A stretch of 64,000 bases of DNA from Prochlorococcus sp. MIT 1341 (GTDB lineage: Bacteria; Cyanobacteriota; Cyanobacteriia; PCC-6307; Cyanobiaceae). The position numbers and the translations under genes were made by a program. Each line of letters opens with the position of its first letter. Position 1 is the stretch's first letter. The stretch spans positions 1,038,001 to 1,102,000 of the forward strand of contig NZ_CP139304.1 in the NCBI RefSeq assembly GCF_034092415.1, given 5' to 3'. Below, piece after piece: positions 25,973-35,129 of the stretch. The notes under the pieces were generated by a model, which was given only the letters and a program-made list of their open reading frames with translations, made no database searches and was not told the origin of the DNA.

Positions 25973-27304
25973 ATGTTAAATAAAAATAAGCTTCACGAGT
26001 TATCTAAAAGTTGGCTTAATTCATCGAGTTATTTCTTACAGAAAGTTACAGCAAAGCTATCAACTTTAAAACAAAAAAACAATTTTTTGAACAACATTTT
26101 CTTTTTAATCATAGCAAGTGGTTTGCTTCTTGGTGCCAGTTCAAGTGCATTTCTGCAAGCATCAAATCAAGATTATGGTGTACATACCGTTTCCATGATC
26201 ACTCCTTATTGTTTGGCGATCCTGTATATAGGAATCTGTACCTTCCTAGGCCAGCTTAACAAGAATAGAGCTCTAAAAAGTATTATTATATTTGTCATTT
26301 TATGCATTCCATTGATTCCTTATTTATCAATAACGATCGCTCATGGAATGGACGATGCAAACAGATATGCTTTATATGCTCATAACATAATTAGCGAAAG
26401 AACGTTGTGGGGGTCTGATGGACTTATGTATGAAGGTAAGCTCAATTACATAGACCAGCCAGGATATAGATATTGGCTAGCTCTGTTAATGTGCATATTT
26501 AATGGTGAAACACGTGCTCTTCAAATATTTAACCTTGGTGTGCTCTTACTTTGTTCTTTAGGATTACTTCTATCAATAAAGCCAAGGTTAAATAGCATCG
26601 ACATTTCTAAGATTGCTCTCTTTTTCATGCTTTCATCTCCCTATGCTGCTAAAAACATCTTAATGGGATTAACCGAATGGTTTTCAATAGTATTATTTCT
26701 AGGATATATAACCTTCTTAACACTTAATAAGCCATTAATATCAACTATACTAGCGGCACTTCTACCATTTATAAGGCAAAACCTTTTTATTACCTCAGGG
26801 GTTCTAGCCATGCTCTTATTTATACAGTTTCGTAAGCGATGGATAATATTACTCTACCCCACTATAGCAGCATTGCCGCTATACCATAATCTATACTTTG
26901 CAGGAAAATTTAAACTACTGGTTGAGAATACAGGTACATCCGTTGATAGGTTTAATAGCTTAAATATTATTACTCCATTAAAATATATCTTCGCTGCAGC
27001 CTTACGTTCTTTAGAGTATATAGGTTATGAACCAGAAACAAATATTCTTGCTCTAGCAATAGCCTGGATCTTTGTTCCTATTGGAACATTCCTAGTCCTA
27101 AAAGAGTTCCTTTCCAAAAGAAAACAAACAAGAAAAATTGCTTTCCTATTATTGTTAGCGACTATTGGTCCAACTCTGGTGTTCGGATATGCATATTACC
27201 CTCGATTTGTCTATGTTAGCCAAACAATTTCGCTTATATCTTTGATCGTTTTACCTAAATTAATAACTAATACAAAACAAAAGAGTCACTATGAATTAGC
27301 ATAG
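25973..27304 (+). CDS. Multi-pass membrane protein, GT-C glycosyltransferase-like
   Basis: Protein of 443 residues with a soluble N-terminal 40 residues and about ten hydrophobic helices. The loop DDANRYALYAHNI and the following YIDQPGYRYWLAL resemble the acidic loop and aromatic motif of polyprenyl-phosphate-sugar dependent GT-C enzymes, but no family could be named. Codon use is very AT-rich, as in the DUF2079 cluster 2 kb upstream. It stands alone between gene-poor stretches, after a tRNA. A transferred or strain-specific gene is possible. Confidence 0.65.
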   Translation: MLNKNKLHELSKSWLNSSSYFLQKVTAKLSTLKQKNNFLNNIFFLIIASGLLLGASSSAFLQASNQDYGVHTVSMITPYCLAILYIGICTFLGQLNKNRALKSIIIFVILCIPLIPYLSITIAHGMDDANRYALYAHNIISERTLWGSDGLMYEGKLNYIDQPGYRYWLALLMCIFNGETRALQIFNLGVLLLCSLGLLLSIKPRLNSIDISKIALFFMLSSPYAAKNILMGLTEWFSIVLFLGYITFLTLNKPLISTILAALLPFIRQNLFITSGVLAMLLFIQFRKRWIILLYPTIAALPLYHNLYFAGKFKLLVENTGTSVDRFNSLNIITPLKYIFAAALRSLEYIGYEPETNILALAIAWIFVPIGTFLVLKEFLSKRKQTRKIAFLLLLATIGPTLVFGYAYYPRFVYVSQTISLISLIVLPKLITNTKQKSHYELA

Positions 27305-27476
27305 TTTCTAAAGATTGCCCTTTTGATGCCTGATATACCAAGATTATCTCTTCTACCAAGAAATAAATTGAGCCCCTTTTGCTACTAAAGGATTGCCCGT
27401 TATTTAAAGGGTCTTTATATGACTCCAATTCTCTTCATTATCCAGTAATAGGTCACCCTCGAAGCAAGCAAAGCTA
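27305..27476. other. Convergent intergenic gap
   Basis: AT-rich 172-base gap between the GT-C-like gene and the small Lys-rich protein gene. There is some A/T-rich repeat structure around 27380-27418, but no clean terminator. No ORF seen. Confidence 0.35.
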
Positions 27477-27722
27477 TTAACCACCATTACAGAAGCGAAC
27501 CGCAGCAGAAGGAGTCTGACCACTTTTTCTAATTTCTTGAACACACTCATTAAAAACCGTTGATTCCTTCTTAATAGAGCAAAAACTCAATGCAATTGCA
27601 GCAAGTGAAACGGCAGAGATGACTCTTGCACCAAGAGTAGTGAATCCAAAAGCAAGCATTAACCCTTTTTTAGTGCCACAGTTCTTCTTGTTTTTTTTGT
27701 TTTTTTTGTCTTCTTTGCTCAT
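27477..27722 (-). CDS. Small Lys-rich single-pass membrane protein, unknown
   Basis: Protein of 81 residues. The N-terminal 19 residues are highly charged (KEDKKNKKNKKN); one membrane helix spans about 22-47; the C-terminal part has two cysteines (ECVQEIRKSGQTPSAAVRFCNGG in parts) that could form a disulfide outside the cytoplasm. The gene has an ATG start and low-complexity A-runs in its 5' end (two A8 tracts on the coding strand). No family is recognised. The C-terminal patch looks conserved in type and supports a real gene, although it is short. Confidence 0.55.
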   Translation of the reverse strand: MSKEDKKNKKNKKNCGTKKGLMLAFGFTTLGARVISAVSLAAIALSFCSIKKESTVFNECVQEIRKSGQTPSAAVRFCNGG

Positions 27723-28224
27723 TGTTTTTCAAAGAGAATGCTCAAGCACAATATTAATTCAATTGATTGCACGCAAGATGGGAAGGCAGTGAAAACCGCA
27801 AGACATTAAGAAAGGCATCCTTTGCAATACGGACAAGTGGATGCCTTTCTCTAAAAGCCAGGACTATTTTCTCTGAGCATTGCCCTGACATTTTCTGTTC
27901 TAGTAAAGGATTGAGTACATGGTCAGCAAGTAAAAATTCCTATTTTGTTGGTGAAGCCACGGCTGCGAGGTTTGGGAATATATAAAAGTCATTCAATCCG
28001 CAACAGAGCATGGAGAGATTCGGAAGAATTCCTAAAGAGAGATGACTTCGAAAATTGCCTTGAAACACCCTAAATGCCTTTATTTGCAGCTTATCTCGGT
28101 CAAATGAGGAAAGAGACCTTGATCCAACCCACCCCTGCAAAGTAATACAAATCTTGAGAGAATCAGTGAATTCTCCATCTAACAGCTTTTTGCTGACTAT
28201 GGATTTCACCAAAAAGGCGATCTA
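27723..28224. other. Gene-poor 502-base region upstream of rpaA
   Basis: Open reading frames here look like noise. A perfect 12-base inverted repeat, AGAAAGGCATCC at 27809-27820 and GGATGCCTTTCT at 27839-27850, is separated by 18 bases; it resembles a terminator or the stem of a small RNA. A small CAGC-T5-GCTG hairpin lies at 28183-28195, close to the rpaA start. The rpaA promoter and leader must lie in the last 100-200 bases. Confidence 0.5.
27809..27850. repeat. Perfect 12-base inverted repeat, possible terminator or sRNA stem
   Basis: Left arm AGAAAGGCATCC, right arm GGATGCCTTTCT, loop 18 bases. The flanks are AAGACATTA on the left and CTAAAAGCC on the right, with no long T-run on either strand. 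It is about 90 bases from the small membrane protein start and 375 from rpaA. Confidence 0.7.
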
Positions 28225-29016
28225 ATGAAGCCCTGCATCCTGCTAATCGAAGATGACCAGGACATGCGTGACCTTGTGAGTGGTCATTTAGAGCACAGTG
28301 GTTTTGATGTGCAAAAAGCAGGGGACGGAATAAAAGGTCAAGCGCTTGCTCTTCAGTACAGCCCAGATCTAATACTTTTAGATCTAATGCTACCCAACGT
28401 TGATGGGCTGACCATCTGTCAGAGATTAAGAAGAGATGAAAGGACCGCAGGAATCCCAATACTGATGATCACAGCTTTAGGAGGAACTAAAGACAAAGTA
28501 AGTGGTTTCAATTCTGGAGCTGATGATTACCTCACCAAACCATTTGATCTAGAAGAACTTGCAGTACGAGTTAAAGCACTCTTAAGGAGAACACATAGGG
28601 CCCCTATTGGCTCAAGTAGCCACCAAGAAATTCTTAGTTTTGGACCGTTAACACTTGTTCCAGAAAGATTTGAAGCAATTTGGTTTGACAGAGCAGTCAG
28701 GCTCACCCATCTCGAATTTGAACTACTCCACTGCCTATTACAAAGACATGGACAAACTGTTGCTCCATCTCTCATCCTGAAGGAAGTATGGGGGTATGAG
28801 CCTGATGACGATATTGAAACTATTCGCGTTCACGTCCGGCACCTCAGAACCAAATTAGAACCCGATCCACGTAAGCCAAGGTTTATTAAAACTGTTTATG
28901 GAGCGGGATATTGCCTTGAGCTACCCACTGGTGGCGAGATAGCGATAATGCAAGATGTTCTCGCTAAAGCTCGAGAAGAGAGGGAAAAGAAAAAAAACGA
29001 AAGAGAAAGTGCCTAA
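28225..29016 (+). CDS. rpaA: OmpR-family response regulator RpaA
   Basis: RpaA is the DNA-binding output regulator of the Kai clock in cyanobacteria, phosphorylated by SasA. Receiver domain 1-118 has the acidic pair D10/D11, phospho-acceptor D53, T83 and K105. A winged-helix DNA-binding domain (about 135-235) follows. The block [21 protein letters not shown], the CRLRRDERT-like stretch and [19 protein letters not shown] are specific for RpaA. The last 25 residues are a charged tail. It is monocistronic, convergent with holB (overlap of 4 bases). Confidence 0.93.
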   Translation: MKPCILLIEDDQDMRDLVSGHLEHSGFDVQKAGDGIKGQALALQYSPDLILLDLMLPNVDGLTICQRLRRDERTAGIPILMITALGGTKDKVSGFNSGADDYLTKPFDLEELAVRVKALLRRTHRAPIGSSSHQEILSFGPLTLVPERFEAIWFDRAVRLTHLEFELLHCLLQRHGQTVAPSLILKEVWGYEPDDDIETIRVHVRHLRTKLEPDPRKPRFIKTVYGAGYCLELPTGGEIAIMQDVLAKAREEREKKKNERESA

Positions 29017-29975
29017 GGAAAAGAAAATATTTCCAATAATGCAACTTCCCATGCAAGTCTTGGCTGAACAAAAGACAATAAGTGCTTTCTAAGCTTTTCT
29101 AATCTTATTAAAGGGCTTGAATGCAACTCATTCTGCCAAAGATGATATTCCCACCAATTTAGAACCCAAAGCTGATCCTGAACATCTAAAACATCTGTCA
29201 AATCTTTCGCAAGAGAAAGAATTTCAAGTGAATTAGACGGCCTTATTTTTAATCGTCCAATGAGATCCTTTGGTAATGCCTCCCAGATCATGGAATTCTT
29301 CAGAAGCATTCCTGGGGAACCTGCAGCAAGTGCACACAACTCAGGTTCATCTAATTGAGCAAATAATTTCTCTTCAAATTGATTATCCATTTTCGTTAGA
29401 ACTTCCCTAATAGCTTGACGGCTCAAACGACCAAAAATAATTTCTTGACATCTTGAACGAATCGTTTGCAATAACCTTTGAGGGGCTGAACAAAGCAGTA
29501 TTAGCAAACCATTAGACGGTTCTTCTAGTGTTTTTAAAAGAGCATTAGCTGCAGCCTCTGGCATTGCTTCAGCTGCCTCAATTACAACCATTCCCTTTGA
29601 AGCCTCAACCGGTCTTCTCCCTAAAAAACTTTTGATAGCTCGTATTTGCTCTAAACGGATTTGAGGTGGGGTCTTTCTGCTAACTCCTTCTCGATCTGCA
29701 AGAGATTGAGGCACGAGACGCCCCTGATGAGAATAAGCAGGCTCTACCCATAGCAAATCAGGATGATTTCCTTGCTCCAACCTACGTCTTGTTCTTAATT
29801 GCGGGTCTCTAGAACTAATAACCCCCTCTAAGAATCTAAATGCTGCTAACCGGCGGCCAACACCTTCAGGGCCAGAGAAAATATACGCTGGGGCAAAGGC
29901 TCCGTTTGCAATCGCCGCTTCCAGCAAAGAAACCGCGAAAGGCTGACCAATAACATCATCAAAAAGAGATCCCAT
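29013..29975 (-). CDS. holB: DNA polymerase III delta' subunit
   Basis: Clamp-loader subunit of 320 residues with an AAA+ fold. The P-loop is degenerate as expected for delta' ([11 protein letters not shown]), and the sensor region carries [20 protein letters not shown] appears in the [17 protein letters not shown] motif, typical of delta'/DnaX-like proteins. It follows tmk with an 18-base gap, the standard tmk-holB order, and is last in the copper ATPase-tmk-holB unit. Confidence 0.92.
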   Translation of the reverse strand: MGSLFDDVIGQPFAVSLLEAAIANGAFAPAYIFSGPEGVGRRLAAFRFLEGVISSRDPQLRTRRRLEQGNHPDLLWVEPAYSHQGRLVPQSLADREGVSRKTPPQIRLEQIRAIKSFLGRRPVEASKGMVVIEAAEAMPEAAANALLKTLEEPSNGLLILLCSAPQRLLQTIRSRCQEIIFGRLSRQAIREVLTKMDNQFEEKLFAQLDEPELCALAAGSPGMLLKNSMIWEALPKDLIGRLKIRPSNSLEILSLAKDLTDVLDVQDQLWVLNWWEYHLWQNELHSSPLIRLEKLRKHLLSFVQPRLAWEVALLEIFSFP

Positions 29976-29993
29976 TTCTATAAAAATTCCATA

Positions 29994-30635
29994 TCAAGAG
30001 TCTCCTGCAAATCCAAAATTCTTGAGGGCATTCTCTATCGATCTACTTACATCAGTAGAACTTTGATCAGCACATATTTTTGTCCAATTTCGAGCATGAG
30101 CAATATTAGAGAAACCCTCTGATACCCTTTGCAAAAACTCCAACCCCTCACCTTCCATTCGATCATCGATAGTCCACATCCTGCGTGAAACACTTTCTTT
30201 AACTGGCAAGTGCAACCAGAACGTCATATCTGGAACAATCCCAAAAGTAGCAATATGCTCAAGATTCAGAATTAAATCTCGATCAAGTTGCCTACCATAC
30301 CCTTGATATGCAAGCGTAGATCCACTAAACCTATCAGTAATAACCCAGTCTCCCTTATGAATTAATGGTGCAATAAATGTAGATACATGCTGTGCTCTAT
30401 CGGCTGCATATAGCAGTAATTCAGTTAATGGTTCTGGAGAAACTTCATCTTTTGTGTCCAGTAAAAATTTTCTCAAAGCTTTTCCTAGAGGTGTACCTCC
30501 CGGTTCCTTTGTGATATGTAATTTTGCATCTTTTGGCATCAAACCACTTTGTGGAAGCCACTGTGAAAGATGCTTCAACTGTGTAGATTTTCCACAGCCA
30601 TCAATACCCTCTAAAGCAAAAAGCCGACCTTTCAT
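29994..30635 (-). CDS. tmk: Thymidylate kinase
   Basis: dTMP kinase, making dTDP for DNA synthesis. The P-loop is GIDGCGKST at residues 10-18, the TKEPGGTPLG loop is present, and the nucleotide lid part DRFSGSTLAYQGYGR follows. The protein is 213 residues. Its ATG overlaps the stop of the copper ATPase (ATGA, 30632-30635), so translation is likely coupled. Confidence 0.95.
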   Translation of the reverse strand: MKGRLFALEGIDGCGKSTQLKHLSQWLPQSGLMPKDAKLHITKEPGGTPLGKALRKFLLDTKDEVSPEPLTELLLYAADRAQHVSTFIAPLIHKGDWVITDRFSGSTLAYQGYGRQLDRDLILNLEHIATFGIVPDMTFWLHLPVKESVSRRMWTIDDRMEGEGLEFLQRVSEGFSNIAHARNWTKICADQSSTDVSRSIENALKNFGFAGDS

Positions 30636-32956
30636 GTGGTTCGCAATGTCAAAGCATTTAGAACAACCGTGATTGAACTTAGTGCCATCAATAATGCCGC
30701 TATAGGTGGGGAAAGCAACAAACCATAGCTTGGTAAAAGTATTCCTGCCGCTATGGGAAGAGCAATTAAGTTATAACCAAAAGCCCAAAATAGATTCTGG
30801 CGAACTTTACTCATTGTTCTCCTAGCTAATAAAAGAGCTTCAGGTAAACCTTCCAGTCTGTCTCCTAGTAAAACCAAATCAGCAGTTTCCTGCGCAATTT
30901 GGGTACCCGTTCCAACAGCTATGCCAAGATCTGCGGCAGCTAAGGCAGGCGCATCATTAATACCATCACCAACCATTGCTAATGGACCAGAACTTTTAAG
31001 TTGCTCTAACTGTGAGAGTTTTTTTGCTGGTAATAAATTCCAAAAAAGTTGGTCATTCTTAAAGCCAAGTTTTTGTCCTAAACGTTCTACAGATTCTCTG
31101 CGATCTCCACTCAAAATCGCCATTTTTAGACCTTCTTCGCGCAACCTGGCTAATGCAAGATGCGAATCTGCTCTGGGGGAGTCCTCAATCCCGATAAGTC
31201 CTAGCAACTCTTCCCCACAAGAAACACCAACTACAGATTGCCCCTTGCGAGATGCATCCTTAAGAGCTTTTTGAATCTCTTCATTCCAAAAAATTCCTTC
31301 AGATCGAATCCATTCCGGATTTCCTACTCGCACTGTTCCTTCAATTCCTTCAATTTCTCCCGCAATACCAGAACCTGCAATTGTGGATGTGTTCAAGGGC
31401 TTCAATATTGGCATTTTGTACCGCTGTGCCTCCTGGATGACTGCGTGAGCCAAAGGATGGCGACTGTTCTCCTCCAAGCAAGAAGCAAGCTGAAACATTC
31501 TTGCAGGCTCTTTTGCAAGCATTACTGCCGAAACGAGGGGTCGACCAAGGGTAAGGGTGCCTGTCTTATCAAAAACTATTTGTTTGATTGAAGCTGCCAT
31601 TTCGATGACATCACCACCACGAAATAGCCAGCCCCTACGAGCAGCTTGACCAGAAGAAACAGTGATAACGGTTGGAGTAGCCAACCCCAAAGCACAAGGG
31701 CAAGCAACTACAAGCACCGCAATAGCAAGCTGTAAGGCCAAGCCCAAAGGGGTCTCAGCACCGCTACCTAGTGATCCATGCAAGCTGTGACCATGCAACA
31801 AACCTTGTCCTGAAGCATGTAAGACATGTGGCCACAATCGCGAACCAATTAACCACCAAAAGAAAAATGTTCCCAATGCAAGTACTCCAACGCCATAGCA
31901 GAATCTGCCTGCTATTCGATCCGCCAAACCTTGGATTGGAGCCTTTCTAGATTGTGCCCTCTCCACTAACGAGATTATGCGAGCTAATGCGGTCTGGGCT
32001 CCTACACGTCTAACCGCCAAAACAAGGGTTGATTGAAGATTAAGGCTCCCGGAGGAAAGTTCCGTACCTGGGGATGCCTCTAATGGCAAAGGTTCCCCTG
32101 TCAGGCTTGAGATATCTACCGCCGAAGAACCCTCCTCTACAACACCATCAACAGGAATTCGATCTCCTGCCAATAATTGAACCCTATCCCCAATCCGAAG
32201 AGAACCAACTCGCACTTCTCTAATAAGACCATTACCCAAAAGGAGTCTCGCGCTATCAGGCTGTAATTGAGCCAATTGCTTCAATGCTCGACCTGTTCGA
32301 AATCGAGCACGCTCCTCCAAAAAGCGGCCCAATAAGACAAATCCAAGAAGCATTACCGGTTCATTAAAAAAGCATGGCCAACCAACCTGAGGCCATATCA
32401 ATGCCACAAGACTTGCAAGATAAGCACTTAAAACACCCAGACCGACCAAAGTGTCCATTGTTGGTGTAGCAGCTAAGGCAGCTAAAGCTCCACTTGTAAG
32501 GATTGAGCGTCCGGGTCCAAAAAGTGCAAAAGTTGCCAATGCAGCATGAAAAGGCAAAGCGCCTAAGACAGGAAGCGTTAAGAAACCACCTTCAGCTAGA
32601 TGGCCTAAGACGGAAAGCAACAACAAAAGCAAAGCAAAAACCAAGCTTTTCCACTGTCGCCAAAGCTCACCAGCAGAATCAGCCTCAGAGTCTTGCAAGT
32701 TTTCTAGAGGGTTCTTATCCCTTAACTGAGCAGGGAAGCCTCTATGAGCTAGTGCTTCAAGTATTTGAGCAAGATTTGTAGATGGATCCTCCAAATCCAA
32801 ATAAGCAGTTCTTGAGACCAAGTTCACGCTCGCACTTGAAACACCAGTCTGTTCAAGCAAAGTGGTCTCAACAGATCGCACACAACCTCCACATTTCATG
32901 CCCTCAACATCGAGCAATATGGTTTCTTTCAAAGAATGCTTTTGAAGTGAGCTCAC
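30632..32956 (-). CDS. Copper-transporting P1B-type ATPase
   Basis: P-type ATPase of 774 residues. The N-terminal metal-binding domain has GMKCGGC (C22, C25). The actuator domain has SLTGEPLPLE, the membrane metal site is CPC in VACPCALGLATPT, the phosphorylation site is DKTGTLT, and the hinge is GDGINDAP. Eight membrane helices are expected. Cyanobacteria use two of these, CtaA (plasma membrane) and PacS (thylakoid, for plastocyanin); which one this is cannot be decided. The start is GTG. It is first in an unusual unit with tmk and holB. Confidence 0.93.
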   Translation of the reverse strand: MSSLQKHSLKETILLDVEGMKCGGCVRSVETTLLEQTGVSSASVNLVSRTAYLDLEDPSTNLAQILEALAHRGFPAQLRDKNPLENLQDSEADSAGELWRQWKSLVFALLLLLLSVLGHLAEGGFLTLPVLGALPFHAALATFALFGPGRSILTSGALAALAATPTMDTLVGLGVLSAYLASLVALIWPQVGWPCFFNEPVMLLGFVLLGRFLEERARFRTGRALKQLAQLQPDSARLLLGNGLIREVRVGSLRIGDRVQLLAGDRIPVDGVVEEGSSAVDISSLTGEPLPLEASPGTELSSGSLNLQSTLVLAVRRVGAQTALARIISLVERAQSRKAPIQGLADRIAGRFCYGVGVLALGTFFFWWLIGSRLWPHVLHASGQGLLHGHSLHGSLGSGAETPLGLALQLAIAVLVVACPCALGLATPTVITVSSGQAARRGWLFRGGDVIEMAASIKQIVFDKTGTLTLGRPLVSAVMLAKEPARMFQLASCLEENSRHPLAHAVIQEAQRYKMPILKPLNTSTIAGSGIAGEIEGIEGTVRVGNPEWIRSEGIFWNEEIQKALKDASRKGQSVVGVSCGEELLGLIGIEDSPRADSHLALARLREEGLKMAILSGDRRESVERLGQKLGFKNDQLFWNLLPAKKLSQLEQLKSSGPLAMVGDGINDAPALAAADLGIAVGTGTQIAQETADLVLLGDRLEGLPEALLLARRTMSKVRQNLFWAFGYNLIALPIAAGILLPSYGLLLSPPIAALLMALSSITVVLNALTLRTT

Positions 32957-33104
32957 GAGTCGGTGAGGGCTAAATACACGTTAATAAATACAGCTCCGTT
33001 AAAGAACAATTAATTCATTCCAAAACGTATAAAGCAATTTAAATAAGCAAAAAGGAACAATTTCAGTCAGGATGGTTACCATCAAAGCTTTCTGAAGGCG
33101 AACC

Positions 33105-33626
33105 GTGCCCCTTAGTCAAAAAAAAGACAATTTCATCGACAAAGCCTTCACGGTGATGGCTGAGTTAATAGTCAAGATGATGCCAATCGCAGAAAACGAA
33201 AAGAAAGCTTATATCTACTATCGAGAAGGGCTTTCCGCTCAAGACTGCGGAGACTATTCTGAAGCACTTGAATGCTATGAAGAAAGCCTGAAACTTGAAG
33301 AGAATGCGGTTGATAGAGGAGAGACACTTAAAAACATGGCCATCATTTACATGAGCAATGGTGATGAAGAGTTAGCACTTGAGACTTACCAAAAGGCCCT
33401 TCTCGAGAACCCTAAACAGCCCTCTTGTCTAAAAAACATGGGTTTAATATATGAAAAGCGAGGAAGGCTTGCAGAGCAGGCTGGAAAAAAAGATGAAGCT
33501 GACAGCTGGTTTGACCAAGCAGCTGAAGTCTGGGCAAAAGCCGTCAGACTTTATCCAGGAGGATATTTAGATATTGAGAATTGGCTTAAAACAAGTGGTA
33601 GAAGCAACATCGATGTATATTTCTAG
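33105..33626 (+). CDS. ycf3: Photosystem I assembly protein Ycf3
   Basis: TPR chaperone needed to assemble PSI on the thylakoid, conserved from cyanobacteria to chloroplasts. The 173 residues begin [19 protein letters not shown] and contain three TPR units: around 35-68 ([22 protein letters not shown]), 72-105, and 113-150. The C-terminal [16 protein letters not shown] is specific for Ycf3. The start is GTG 33105 with GAAGGCG upstream. It is divergent from the copper ATPase and convergent with radA. Confidence 0.95.
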   Translation: MPLSQKKDNFIDKAFTVMAELIVKMMPIAENEKKAYIYYREGLSAQDCGDYSEALECYEESLKLEENAVDRGETLKNMAIIYMSNGDEELALETYQKALLENPKQPSCLKNMGLIYEKRGRLAEQAGKKDEADSWFDQAAEVWAKAVRLYPGGYLDIENWLKTSGRSNIDVYF

Positions 33627-33646
33627 GCCCTAAGATTTTCCTCTTA

Positions 33647-35029
33647 TTACTTATCAACTTCTAATGACATTATGATTGCCTCGTTAATATTAACTACCTG
33701 TATTAACTCAATTGATTTTAAGAACCCTATAGATTCCAACCCACTACCTCGAGGGACAACAGCACGATTGAAACCTAATCTTTCTGCTTCCTGAAGGCGC
33801 TGAGAAATTTGTCCCACCGGTCTCAATTGTCCTCCAAGGCCCAATTCCCCAATCAAAACAGTCCCCTTAGGCAAAGATACATCCTTAAAGCTAGAAACAA
33901 TTGCTGCAGCAATGCCAAGATCTGATGCAGGCTCCTCTACTTCTAAACCACCTGCCACAGCAAGATAACAATCATAACGAGAGAGAGGAAAACCCATATG
34001 TTTTTCAAGTACAGCCAAAATTTGATGTAGACGGTTAGTCCCAACCCCAGTAGCAGTTCTTCGTGGGCTGGGATAACTTGTTGAACTAACTAAAGCCTGT
34101 ACATCAACCAGGAGTGCTCTAGTCCCTTCACATGCAACGATCGTCGCAATACCAGCTGCTGAAGTCCCACTCAAAAACAACTTACTGGGGTTAATAACCT
34201 CAGATAGGCCCCTGCCCTGCATTTCAAAAACGCCTAATTCATTTGTTGCTCCAAAACGGTTTTTAACAGCACGCAAAAGTCTATGACTTGCAAATCTATC
34301 TCCTTCAAAAGTTAAAACTGCATCGACTAAGTGTTCTAGAACTTTTGGTCCTGCAAGTAGTCCTTCCTTGGTGACATGTCCTACCAAGATCATGGCTATA
34401 GAAAGCTTTTTGGCAAGACGCTGCAAAGCAGCTGCGCATTCCCTTACCTGCGCAACTGACCCTGGAGCACTAGATAATTCAGCATCATGTAATGCCTGAA
34501 TGCTGTCCACAATTGCCACCTCAGGTCTCAAAGATTCCAATTCCTTCAGAACATTCTCTAAATCAGTTTCTGCCAAAAGATGTAAATTTGTCTCCGCTCC
34601 TTTAAGACGATTCCAGCGGAGTTTCACCTGTTGAGCAGATTCTTCCGCACTGACATATAAGACAGAACGACTAATTGCCATGGCAGTGGCACTTTGCAAC
34701 AACAAAGTGCTCTTTCCAATCCCAGGGTCTCCTCCAAGCAAAACAAGTGATCCCGGGACTAAGCCGCTTCCAAGAACCCTGTCAAACTCTTGATATCCAC
34801 TTCCTAACCTTAATAAAGGATTTTCCTTCAAAGATGCCATTGGCATTGATTTAATACTCCTTGGCTCCTGATCAAAATCAACACTGTTTCGGCGAAGTCT
34901 TCCATCAATTGATTGAGCTGATTGCTCAATTAAGGAGTTCCAGTCCCCACAGCTTGAGCAACGTCCAAAGAACTTCTTAGTTTGAGCTCCACAGCTCTGA
35001 CAAACAAAAAAAGATGTCGTTCTGACCAC
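33647..35029 (-). CDS. radA: DNA repair protein RadA (Sms)
   Basis: RecA-like branch-migration helicase for recombinational repair. The N-terminal zinc finger is C10-x2-C13 and C24-x2-C27. The ATPase Walker A is GGDPGIGKST, the RadA-specific KNRFG is in AVKNRFGATNELG, and a Lon-protease-like C-terminal domain completes the 460 residues. The start is GTG. It is divergent from rpaB with only about 100 bases between. Confidence 0.95.
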   Translation of the reverse strand: MVRTTSFFVCQSCGAQTKKFFGRCSSCGDWNSLIEQSAQSIDGRLRRNSVDFDQEPRSIKSMPMASLKENPLLRLGSGYQEFDRVLGSGLVPGSLVLLGGDPGIGKSTLLLQSATAMAISRSVLYVSAEESAQQVKLRWNRLKGAETNLHLLAETDLENVLKELESLRPEVAIVDSIQALHDAELSSAPGSVAQVRECAAALQRLAKKLSIAMILVGHVTKEGLLAGPKVLEHLVDAVLTFEGDRFASHRLLRAVKNRFGATNELGVFEMQGRGLSEVINPSKLFLSGTSAAGIATIVACEGTRALLVDVQALVSSTSYPSPRRTATGVGTNRLHQILAVLEKHMGFPLSRYDCYLAVAGGLEVEEPASDLGIAAAIVSSFKDVSLPKGTVLIGELGLGGQLRPVGQISQRLQEAERLGFNRAVVPRGSGLESIGFLKSIELIQVVNINEAIIMSLEVDK

Positions 35030-35129
35030 TTAGGTTTATGTAAAAAGTTAAAGTTGGGGAGATTCATCCCCCACGAAAGAGCGCAGGGGATTTATCTAGG
35101 TTCCAACCTCACTAACACAAAAGAGAGTT

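Noticed and set aside
27767-27985. 72-codon plus-strand ORF upstream of rpaA
   Set aside because: It runs across the 12-base inverted repeat and has Cys/Ser-rich, unpatterned composition. No ribosome site. Treated as chance.
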